From Candidatus Saccharimonadota bacterium (GTDB lineage Bacteria; Patescibacteriota; Saccharimonadia; CAILAD01; BJGX01), in contig JACDEK010000016.1 of NCBI GenBank assembly GCA_013816445.1, positions 1-12,194 of the forward strand: a stretch of DNA of 12,194 bases, given 5' to 3'. The position numbers and the translations under genes are program-made. How positions within the stretch are numbered: the first letter of the stretch is position 1; each line of letters begins with the position of its first letter. The notes under the pieces are model-generated. The model saw nothing but the letters and a program-made list of their open reading frames with translations, was not told the DNA's origin and made no database searches. Shown here piece by piece: positions 6,806 through 12,194 of this stretch.

Positions 6806-7504
6806 TTAATTAAATGCTTCTTCTAGGGCGCGGCTGGTTTCTTCAACAAGGCTAATAACTTTATCATAACTTTGACGGGTTGAACCAACAATACCGATGT
6901 AGCTTTTGTCTGAGTAAGGGCTCGCGAAACGATTTACCACCATTGTCAAGCCACTACTGCGCACTATAGGATTCTCTTCTCCTATATATACCTGAAGTTT
7001 TTCTATCTGTGCACTACTGAGCCACTGTTGCATTGCATCTATAAAACGTGCAGCCTGTAAAGCCTGTACTTGGTCTAAAAACTCTGGCTGTGAAAATAAT
7101 TGACCCATGCCATATATATAGACTGTATCACTTAGCGTTACAAAGGCCATATTACCGGTTAAGTCACTGAGGGTTTCTGCAGCTATCTTAATAGCACTAT
7201 CGGTTCGATCTTTGAGACTATCTACCCGCTTCGCGATAGTTTGCACACTACGTTTCTTTGCAAATGCGTCAGATTTGACTAAATTATTTACAAAAAACCG
7301 ATAACCGTTATCTGTAGGAATGCGCCCAGCAGATACATGGGGCTGCAAAATGTAGCCGTTTTCTTCAAGCGCTGCCATTTCAGCTCTAATAGTCGCTGAG
7401 CTGAGGCCAAAAGAGTTTGCTAATTCTCTCGAGCTAACTGGCTCGGCACTGTCAGCATAAAGCCGAATTATTTCGGCTAATATTTGTTCTTGTCTTGTTG
7501 TCAT
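6806..7504 (-). CDS. hrcA: Heat-shock repressor HrcA, short form
   Basis: 232 residues, ATG at 7504, TAA stop; usual HrcA proteins have about 340. It represses class I heat-shock genes by binding CIRCE, two copies of which lie just upstream. The N-terminal winged helix is intact (1-75): the recognition helix SSATIRAEMAALEENGYI at 35-52 and the wing SAGRIPTDNGYRFFV at 58-72. After a helical linker (84-116) the family's GAF-like core resumes with VYIYGMGQLFSQPEF at 128-142 and ends in YIGIVGSTRQSYDKVI at 202-217. About 100 residues that normally lie between these parts, including the inserted dimerisation region, are missing at around 120-127. There is no frameshift or stop, so this looks like a natural compact form. 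An in-frame TAG upstream rules out a longer N-terminus. Confidence 0.94.
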   Translation of the reverse strand: MTTRQEQILAEIIRLYADSAEPVSSRELANSFGLSSATIRAEMAALEENGYILQPHVSAGRIPTDNGYRFFVNNLVKSDAFAKKRSVQTIAKRVDSLKDRTDSAIKIAAETLSDLTGNMAFVTLSDTVYIYGMGQLFSQPEFLDQVQALQAARFIDAMQQWLSSAQIEKLQVYIGEENPIVRSSGLTMVVNRFASPYSDKSYIGIVGSTRQSYDKVISLVEETSRALEEAFN

Positions 7505-7528
7505 GACTTTATGGTAATACTACCTCTT

Positions 7529-7555
7529 TTAGCAGTCAACACCTTAGAGTGCTAA
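7529..7555. promoter_or_regulatory. Second CIRCE operator (one mismatch)
   Basis: Arm TTAGCAGTC (7529-7537), 9-base spacer, arm GAGTGCTAA (7547-7555). This matches the CIRCE consensus TTAGCACTC-N9-GAGTGCTAA except for one base in the left arm. It lies just downstream of the predicted transcription start of hrcA, so it is both a DNA operator and part of the mRNA leader, where its arms can form a 6-bp core stem. Confidence 0.88.
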
Positions 7556-7564
7556 CATAGTACT

Positions 7565-7594
7565 ATTGTACAAAAATTAGCACTCCCGTGTCAA
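7565..7594 (-). promoter_or_regulatory. Promoter of the hrcA-grpE-dnaK-NYN-dnaJ operon
   Basis: On the minus strand a perfect -35 TTGACA (7594-7589) is followed after 18 bases by -10 TACAAT (7570-7565). The -35 box lies inside the spacer of the perfect CIRCE, so bound HrcA would directly block RNA polymerase. Predicted start of transcription is near 7558. Confidence 0.8.
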
Positions 7595-7603
7595 GAGTGC
7601 TAA
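7577..7603. promoter_or_regulatory. Perfect CIRCE operator (HrcA binding site)
   Basis: Arms TTAGCACTC (7577-7585) and GAGTGCTAA (7595-7603) flank a 9-base spacer and match the class I heat-shock operator consensus at every arm position. The spacer contains the -35 box of the hrcA promoter. With hrcA as the first gene, this gives autoregulation of the repressor and co-control of grpE, dnaK, the NYN nuclease and dnaJ. Confidence 0.97.
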
Positions 7604-7662
7604 TTGGTTTTTTTTTGGCTGGGTTGTCTGGTGCCGTAAAGATTTTTATTTCTTTTTGAAGA

Positions 7663-7698
7663 CCAGAGCGATGTGTAGCCGTAGCTACACCGAGCTGG
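7663..7698 (-). other. Stable hairpin with a UACG tetraloop
   Basis: Read on the minus strand, a 7-bp stem GTGTAGC/GCTACAC closes a UACG loop with a C-G pair, the classical extra-stable cUNCGg arrangement. It is extended by a CG/CG step, a CU/CU internal loop and an outer CCAG/CTGG stem. On the plus strand the loop would be CGUA and not special, which favours a minus-strand RNA. No U-tract follows, so it is not a simple terminator. Function is unknown. Confidence 0.5.
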
Positions 7699-7705
7699 AC
7701 TGGAG

Positions 7706-7758
7706 AAAAAAATGAAAAACTATATGGTAATCAGGCAGGCTAGACATAAAAACCATAT
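7706..7758 (-). terminator. Weak intrinsic terminator candidate after the murJ-lepA cluster
   Basis: On the minus strand ATATGGT (7758-7752) can pair with ACCATAT (7728-7722) across a 23-base loop, followed by a T-rich tract (7719-7706, five and seven T separated by CA). The stem is short and AT-rich, so efficiency is doubtful. The position between the 169-residue gene and the heat-shock promoter is right for ending the upstream unit. Confidence 0.3.
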
Positions 7759-7790
7759 TAGTACTTTGACACAACTCAAGAGTGCTAATT
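7758..7790. promoter_or_regulatory. Degenerate CIRCE-like copy
   Basis: On the minus strand an intact arm TTAGCACTC (7788-7780) faces a degraded arm AAGTACTAA (7766-7758) across 13 bases instead of 9. The 15-base word AATTAGCACTCTTGA is identical to that at the perfect CIRCE, 185 bp away. As there, a -35-like TTGAGT follows the arm directly, with a -10-like TATGGT 16 bases further on. It may be a decayed duplicate or a weak auxiliary promoter and operator. Confidence 0.45.
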
Positions 7791-7808
7791 AAAGTTTTTA
7801 TATTAATT

Positions 7809-8318
7809 TTAAGATTTAGCTACAATGCTCCCAGTACTTGGTCGAAAAATTATTGTTATGCCAGATTTAGCAAAAAATAATATCTTATCGCCATTAATAG
7901 AGTTTTTATACAAAGCTTGGGATGAAAATTTGTTTATATCTGTCACAGTAGAAATAATTGGTACTTCTGCTGGTAGTGCTGTTAACGATGCTACTTTACT
8001 AATAATCTCTGCTTGCTCACTTGTTTTTGCAAGTAGCTTAACGGCGCCCAGCTGTGCTTCAAGAATAGCTATTTGTTTTAGCAGAGACTTCTTCTCGTCA
8101 TTACTATTTGCTAACTGTGTTTGGTAGTCTGCCGAGACAAGTCTTATCTCTTGAATTTGCCAAGTATACACTATGACTCCAGCAATTAAACCAGAAAAAA
8201 TCATACTCAGTATAACAAGAAAAATCTTTTTGCCTTTGCGTTCTGGCAAAACAATAATTGAGTCAAGATCACGATTCATTATCGAAGGTTGATTGTTTGA
8301 GTGTATTGAAGAAGCCAT
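7809..8318 (-). CDS. Single-pass membrane protein with coiled coil and C-terminal FRPST motif, unknown function
   Basis: 169 residues, ATG at 8318, TAA stop. No function is known to me. Residues 1-30 are a polar cytoplasmic tail and 31-52 one transmembrane helix preceded by RKGKK, so the rest should lie outside the membrane. Residues about 55-95 are a heptad-like helical segment, probably a coiled coil. A small C-terminal module at 141-169 (INGDKILFFAKSGITIIFRPS and on) resembles an ending I associate with hypothetical membrane proteins of Patescibacteria; that is recollection, not a search result. It starts 6 bases after the preceding gene's stop, so the two are probably cotranslated partners. 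M14 is an alternative start. There is no strong ribosome binding site. Confidence 0.7.
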   Translation of the reverse strand: MASSIHSNNQPSIMNRDLDSIIVLPERKGKKIFLVILSMIFSGLIAGVIVYTWQIQEIRLVSADYQTQLANSNDEKKSLLKQIAILEAQLGAVKLLAKTSEQAEIISKVASLTALPAEVPIISTVTDINKFSSQALYKNSINGDKILFFAKSGITIIFRPSTGSIVAKS

Positions 8319-8324
8319 TTTAGT

Positions 8325-8600
8325 CTACGGCTGCTGCTCGCGCTCCTCTTGTGTATTTATAAACTCATCTTGGGTTTTTTGTTCAAATTGTTGCACCTTG
8401 CCGTCTGGTGATTTGACTGAACTCTTCGGCCTCAAGGTAAGCCACAAAAGGGCAATAAAACCAATTGCTAAAAGTACAACTCCAAAAATAAGAATAATAT
8501 TTCTAAATCTAGTATTTGTTGGGTAGGTTACCTTCTCTGGCTCACTCCCTGGAGTGAATTCTGAATCTGACGGCTTAGTTATAGTTGGATCTTTGCTCAT
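8325..8600 (-). CDS. Small single-pass membrane protein, unknown function
   Basis: 91 residues, ATG at 8600, TAG stop. A polar N-terminal tail rich in Pro, Ser, Thr and Glu (1-30) is followed by one transmembrane helix at about 34-56 and a charged, Gln/Glu-rich C-terminal tail (60-91). No lipobox or known domain is visible. It follows lepA after 38 bases and precedes another single-pass membrane protein by 6 bases, so the pair may form a small membrane complex. Coding status rests on its tight position in the gene string and a clean membrane-protein layout; the function is open. Confidence 0.65.
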   Translation of the reverse strand: MSKDPTITKPSDSEFTPGSEPEKVTYPTNTRFRNIILIFGVVLLAIGFIALLWLTLRPKSSVKSPDGKVQQFEQKTQDEFINTQEEREQQP

Positions 8601-8638
8601 ATAACAACTCTATCAGATAAGTAGTATTCAACCAAGCA

Positions 8639-10423
8639 CTAGTCTTTTTTAAGTAGTACCATAAAAGCCTCAGAAGGGATTTCAACTTTGCCAATTTTCT
8701 TCAGGCGTTTCTTACCTTTTTTCTGCTTATCAAGAAGCTTATTTTTACGGCTCACATCACCACCATAGAGCTTAGCAGTTACATTCTTACCCATAGCTTT
8801 AATATCTTCACGAGCAATCACCTTGCCTCCTATTGCTGCTTGCAAGCTAATTTCAAAGAGTTGTTTTGGTATAACGGTCTTTAATTTTTCAACTACTTTT
8901 CTACCGATCGCGAGTGCTTCACTACGATGAGAAATCATACTAAGAGAATCAACAGCCTCACCACCCACCAAGATATCTACTCTCACCAAATCTTCTTGTC
9001 GATAGTCACAAAGATCATAATTAAATGAACCATAGCCTGAGCTAACACTCTTGAGTTCGTCATAAAAGTCAGTAAGTACATTTGCAAGAGGTGCTTCAAA
9101 TCTAATAAGTGCAAGTTCTGAGTCTATATAGCTCAGATTTTTTTGAATTCCTCGAATAGAATTAATCAGTTGAATAATTGAGCCTAGATAATCACTCGGA
9201 ACAATTATTTCTCCTTTAATCCAGGGCTCCCTGATTAAAGTAATGCGGCTCACGTCTGGTAAATCGGCTGCACTCTTCACTCCAAGTTCTTCATTGTTGG
9301 TTGTCTGTACTTGATAATCAACACTTGGGTTAGTCACAACTAGACTAAGGCCAAACTCACGCTCTAAACGTTCTTTGATAATTTCAAGATGTAATAGCCC
9401 TAAAAACCCCAGCCGAAAACCGAAACCTAACACTTGTGAATTTTCTGGCTCATATTCTAATGCAGAATCATTTAAAGTAAGTTTTTCTAGAGCATCTTTA
9501 AGATTTAAATAATCTTCACCTGAATGTGGAAAAAAACCAGCGTACACAAACGGGCGAACTTTCTTATAACCCGGCACAATCTCAGTTGCTGGTTGTTTTA
9601 AGAGTGTTACCGTATCACCAACATGAGCCTCAGCAATTGATTTAAGATTCGTAACACAATAACCAATCTCGCCACACTCAATAGCTGGACTAGATAGCAT
9701 CTTGGGGCTAAAATACCCGGTATCAATTGCTAGTGCGTCTTTACCTTGCACTATGAGTTTTAAACCATCACCCTTATGTACTGCCCCGTCTTTGACACGT
9801 AAATATAGTATGACGCCACGATATTCATCATATATAGAATCAAATACCAATGCTCGAGTGGGCTTATTACTATCGCCGTTTGGTGCAGGTACTTGCTCAA
9901 TAATACTATCAAGCAATGTATCAACATTCGTACCTTCTTTAGCAGACAATCGTAAAATTTCATTTGCTTCACAACCAAGTAGCGAGGCGATTTCTTTCGC
10001 AACTTTTTCGGGTTCGGCAGCAGGCAAATCAATTTTATTAAGCACGGGTATTATAGTAAGACCAGCTTCTATTGCTAGATATACATTTGCTAGAGTTTGA
10101 GCCTGTATACCCTGTGCTGCATCGACCACTAGTATTGCGCCTTCGCAGGCAGCCAAACTTCGGCTTACCTCATAACTAAAATCGACGTGTCCAGGGGTAT
10201 CGATGAGGTTTAACTGATGGTTTTGCCATTGCATTCGCACGGGCTGCAATTTAATTGTAATACCTTTTTCTCTTTCAAGCTCCATTGAATCAAGTAGCTG
10301 TGCTTTCATATCGCGCTTATTGATTGTGCCAGTTAGCTCAAGCATTCTGTCGGCCAAGGTAGATTTACCATGATCTATATGTGCAATAATACAAAAGTTA
10401 CGTATTGAACGCTGGTCAGACAT
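8639..10423 (-). CDS. lepA: Elongation factor 4 (LepA), ribosome-associated GTPase
   Basis: 594 residues, the normal family length, with ATG at 10423 and TAG stop. LepA binds the ribosome with GTP and is linked to translation initiation and back-translocation under stress. The G domain shows AHIDHGKS at 14-21 (P-loop), GITIK at 54-58 (switch I), DTPGHVDF at 75-82 and NKID at 129-132. The EF-G-like domains II, III and V follow, then the LepA-specific C-terminal domain with GKNVTAKLYGGDVSRKNKLL and KVEIPSEAFMVLLKKD at the end. The ATG overlaps the murJ stop in TAATG, so translation is coupled to the flippase gene. Nothing is missing or unusual in the protein. Upstream hydrophobic or signal sequence is absent, as expected for a cytosolic factor. 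Confidence 0.98.
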   Translation of the reverse strand: MSDQRSIRNFCIIAHIDHGKSTLADRMLELTGTINKRDMKAQLLDSMELEREKGITIKLQPVRMQWQNHQLNLIDTPGHVDFSYEVSRSLAACEGAILVVDAAQGIQAQTLANVYLAIEAGLTIIPVLNKIDLPAAEPEKVAKEIASLLGCEANEILRLSAKEGTNVDTLLDSIIEQVPAPNGDSNKPTRALVFDSIYDEYRGVILYLRVKDGAVHKGDGLKLIVQGKDALAIDTGYFSPKMLSSPAIECGEIGYCVTNLKSIAEAHVGDTVTLLKQPATEIVPGYKKVRPFVYAGFFPHSGEDYLNLKDALEKLTLNDSALEYEPENSQVLGFGFRLGFLGLLHLEIIKERLEREFGLSLVVTNPSVDYQVQTTNNEELGVKSAADLPDVSRITLIREPWIKGEIIVPSDYLGSIIQLINSIRGIQKNLSYIDSELALIRFEAPLANVLTDFYDELKSVSSGYGSFNYDLCDYRQEDLVRVDILVGGEAVDSLSMISHRSEALAIGRKVVEKLKTVIPKQLFEISLQAAIGGKVIAREDIKAMGKNVTAKLYGGDVSRKNKLLDKQKKGKKRLKKIGKVEIPSEAFMVLLKKD

Positions 10424-12012
10424 TATCTATTCATCTTTCTCATAACACGAATTGGGTGTAAGATTTTTTTCAAAATGGCATCTGTCTCATATACTCTGAG
10501 TATTTTTGCGACTATAAAAAATATGACCAGGCCACTTATGGTGATTATAGTAAACTTAGGGGCAATAGTGAGAAAGCCAATATCGGTTTTGTATAGTGGA
10601 AATACTCTGGTAGTTAATACATATATCCAGGCTGACATTATGCCGCTCGCAACCGTAAGCTTAACTGCAGTTTTAATAATAGAAGCATAACCATAATTAC
10701 CAATTTTTCTGGTCAAAATAATCATTAATAGAATCAGTTCATAGAAAGTAGATATCGTTAATGCAAGACCTAAGCCAGACACACCATATTTGCTAGACAA
10801 AATAATACTTAATACAATATTGACAACAATTGAACTCAAACTAGTGAGTAACGGGGTTACAGTATCTTCTAGCGAATAATACACTCGAGCAATCATAAAA
10901 AATAAACTAGTTGCGACAATAGAACCAGCCAACCAGCCAAGAGTATCAGATGTTGCTTGGTCTCCAAATCCAAAGAGTAAACGTACTATATAGCCACGCA
11001 TAACAATTGCGATTGCAGCAGACGGAATAACAAAAAACATTATTAAGCACATGTCTCGTACAATTGCTGAAGCTAAACGTGCCTTATCTTTTGATTTTGC
11101 CGCTCTAATAAGACTCGGGAACACAGCTGTAGAAATAGCCATACCAAAAATACCGAGTGGTACATTTTTTAGATTATTGGCATAGTAATAAGATGTAAGG
11201 CTACCAATTTGCAGGTGAGAACTAATGGCAGTCTGAATAATCCAATTAAATTGATCAATAGCTAAATCGATAGAGCGAGGAATCATTAGTTTAATAACTT
11301 TTAGTACACCAGGATGAAAGAGCTTGAAGCTTAATGAGTATTTAAAATGCAGGCCGATAATACCAAGAAATTGCACGAGTGCTTGTAAGCCAGCCCCAAG
11401 CGCAACCCCCCAGGCTACGCCATAGATAGGTTGTTGAGGAAAAAACTTACTAAAAAAAACTATTCCGACAATAATACCTACGTTATAAAATACACTCGCC
11501 ATAGCAAACAGTGTGAATCTATTAAATGACTGTTGTATGGCACCAAGTACACTTGATATTGAAAACAAGAAAGGTGTAATAAGCATTATTCTCGTTAGAT
11601 TTACTGTTAATGCTGCTCTATCGGCATCAAAGCCAGGTGCAAGGCCTTTGATCAGAAGCGGCGCAAAAACAAAGGCTACCACACACAAGCCAATAGTAAG
11701 AAGTGAGAATATATTGAGTAGTGAGCTAGCAACCAGCCACCCTTCGTCAGTTTTTTTCTTTTCTACATATCCAATAAATACTGGTATGAAGGATACAGCA
11801 AATGCACCAGATATAAGAATTGTGAATAGTAAATCTGGAATACGGAAAGCCGCCGTGTAGGCATCGGTGCTAGCTGAGACACCAAAGTTACTGGCCAGTA
11901 ATCTGTCACGCACTAGGCCAAGTACTCTACTAAGTAAGTAGCTAAGCGAAATTAAAAACGCCGCTGCAGAGAGCGCTCGTGACTTGTTAATCTTGGCTAA
12001 AAAGTTTTTCAC
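10423..12012 (-). CDS. murJ: MurJ/MviN-family lipid II flippase, divergent
   Basis: 529 residues, GTG start at 12012 (no better start nearby), TAA stop. MurJ moves the peptidoglycan precursor lipid II across the cytoplasmic membrane. The whole length is strongly hydrophobic and consistent with 14 helices. The family signature is clear at the N-terminus: SRVLGLVRDRLLASNFG at 28-44, STDAYTAAFRIPDLL at 48-62, GAFAVSFIPVF at 69-79. In helix 7/8, YYYANNLKNVPLGIFG lies at 275-290. R29, R35 and D50 match E. coli R18, R24 and D39, but F63 and N280 stand where E. coli has R52 and R270. The ligand cavity has therefore lost charge, and the substrate may differ. It is the first gene of a unit with lepA and probably two small membrane proteins. 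Family assignment is firm; flippase activity is inferred. Confidence 0.92.
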   Translation of the reverse strand: MKNFLAKINKSRALSAAAFLISLSYLLSRVLGLVRDRLLASNFGVSASTDAYTAAFRIPDLLFTILISGAFAVSFIPVFIGYVEKKKTDEGWLVASSLLNIFSLLTIGLCVVAFVFAPLLIKGLAPGFDADRAALTVNLTRIMLITPFLFSISSVLGAIQQSFNRFTLFAMASVFYNVGIIVGIVFFSKFFPQQPIYGVAWGVALGAGLQALVQFLGIIGLHFKYSLSFKLFHPGVLKVIKLMIPRSIDLAIDQFNWIIQTAISSHLQIGSLTSYYYANNLKNVPLGIFGMAISTAVFPSLIRAAKSKDKARLASAIVRDMCLIMFFVIPSAAIAIVMRGYIVRLLFGFGDQATSDTLGWLAGSIVATSLFFMIARVYYSLEDTVTPLLTSLSSIVVNIVLSIILSSKYGVSGLGLALTISTFYELILLMIILTRKIGNYGYASIIKTAVKLTVASGIMSAWIYVLTTRVFPLYKTDIGFLTIAPKFTIITISGLVIFFIVAKILRVYETDAILKKILHPIRVMRKMNR

Positions 12013-12194
12013 TGATAGGTATTATACCAGGTGTAGACAACCTACAACAGCCAATATAGACCGAACGTGATTATAACGCATTCCAACTAAATTCAGAGCC
12101 TATAGCTACTAAGAGGTAATTTGTATATCAAGCATAACCAGTTTAATACAGCCGCGTCACTCTATTTTGTATTATTCATTTTCAGCAAGAGCAG
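12013..12194. other. Intergenic region upstream of murJ
   Basis: I see no gene in these 182 bases. The minus strand carries two TATAAT boxes, one adjacent to murJ and one at 12075-12070 with only a poor -35 (TATAAT there would give a leader of about 50 bases). At the extreme right edge six open codons ending in TAA at 12172 could be the tail of a further minus-strand gene, but that is too short to support. Confidence 0.45.
12021..12029 (-). promoter_or_regulatory. Extended -10 promoter of murJ, probably leaderless
   Basis: On the minus strand TGGTATAAT gives an extended -10 element (TG-N-TATAAT) with the hexamer at 12026-12021. The GTG start codon begins only 8 bases later, so transcription should begin about at the start codon. 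A clear -35 box is lacking, as is common for extended -10 promoters. Confidence 0.5.

Larger units (their letters stand above)
7505..7808. other. 304-base non-coding control region upstream of hrcA
   Basis: No credible gene lies here on either strand. From right to left it contains a CIRCE-like copy (7758-7790), a weak terminator candidate (7706-7758), a UACG-capped hairpin (7663-7698), an A/T-rich stretch, the perfect CIRCE with the hrcA promoter (7565-7603), and a second CIRCE (7529-7555) in the predicted 5' leader. The predicted hrcA leader is about 55 bases. An AGAGG lies about 18 bases before the ATG, rather far for a Shine-Dalgarno, and a small GGTA/TACC hairpin lies between them. Confidence 0.7.

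Noticed and set aside
7577..7620. Hairpin followed by a run of T on the plus strand, like an intrinsic terminator
   Set aside because: The hairpin is the perfect CIRCE, the T-run is separated from it, and no plus-strand gene ends here.
7604..7757. Possible known RNA gene (tRNA, SRP RNA, RNase P RNA, tmRNA)
   Set aside because: I found no T-loop motif, SRP core or other hallmark of those RNAs; only an unassigned hairpin remains.
12172..12192. Six open codons ending in TAA at the right edge, possibly the tail of another minus-strand gene
   Set aside because: Too short to separate from chance; sequence to the right of the window would be needed.
1..12194. CRISPR array, prophage, toxin-antitoxin or other defence cassette
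   Set aside because: No regularly spaced repeats, phage genes or toxin-antitoxin pair were seen. The NYN protein stands alone without an antitoxin-like partner.

Overview
The window looks like chromosomal DNA of a small-genome bacterium of the Candidate Phyla Radiation (Patescibacteria), with Saccharibacteria my best but unproven guess. The reasons are AT-rich genes packed on one strand, a zinc-finger-less DnaJ, a very short HrcA, a MurJ that lacks several family charges, and small membrane proteins of a type I associate with that group. All ten genes whose stop is visible end in TAA or TAG. The standard code reads through every gene without in-frame TGA. Every gene found is on the minus strand, so transcription runs from right to left.

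Right part (12194 to 7809): a lipid II flippase-like gene (murJ) with a GTG start directly behind an extended -10 box; lepA (EF-4), coupled to murJ by a TAATG overlap; and two small single-pass membrane proteins of unknown function. A 304-base non-coding stretch follows (7505-7808). It holds a weak terminator candidate, a hairpin capped by a UACG tetraloop, a degenerate CIRCE-like copy, and then the heat-shock control region. That region has one perfect CIRCE whose spacer contains the -35 box, and a second CIRCE with one mismatch just after the predicted transcription start.

Middle part (7504 to 2574): a class I heat-shock operon hrcA-grpE-dnaK-[NYN nuclease]-dnaJ. HrcA should repress the operon through CIRCE. 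GrpE, DnaK and DnaJ form the Hsp70 refolding machine. A NYN/PIN-like predicted ribonuclease gene lies between dnaK and dnaJ, preceded by a strong intercistronic hairpin. A 58-bp palindromic repeat lies between grpE and dnaK.

Left part (2521 to 1): a five-helix membrane protein of unknown function with its own, probably leaderless, promoter. Next comes a large gene with its own -35/-10 promoter that runs off the left edge. It encodes a RimK-like ATP-grasp ligase, a roughly 330-residue helical region I do not recognise, and the beginning of a RimK-associated retropepsin-like protease domain. A peptide ligase and its likely antagonistic protease on one chain is the most unusual thing in the window.
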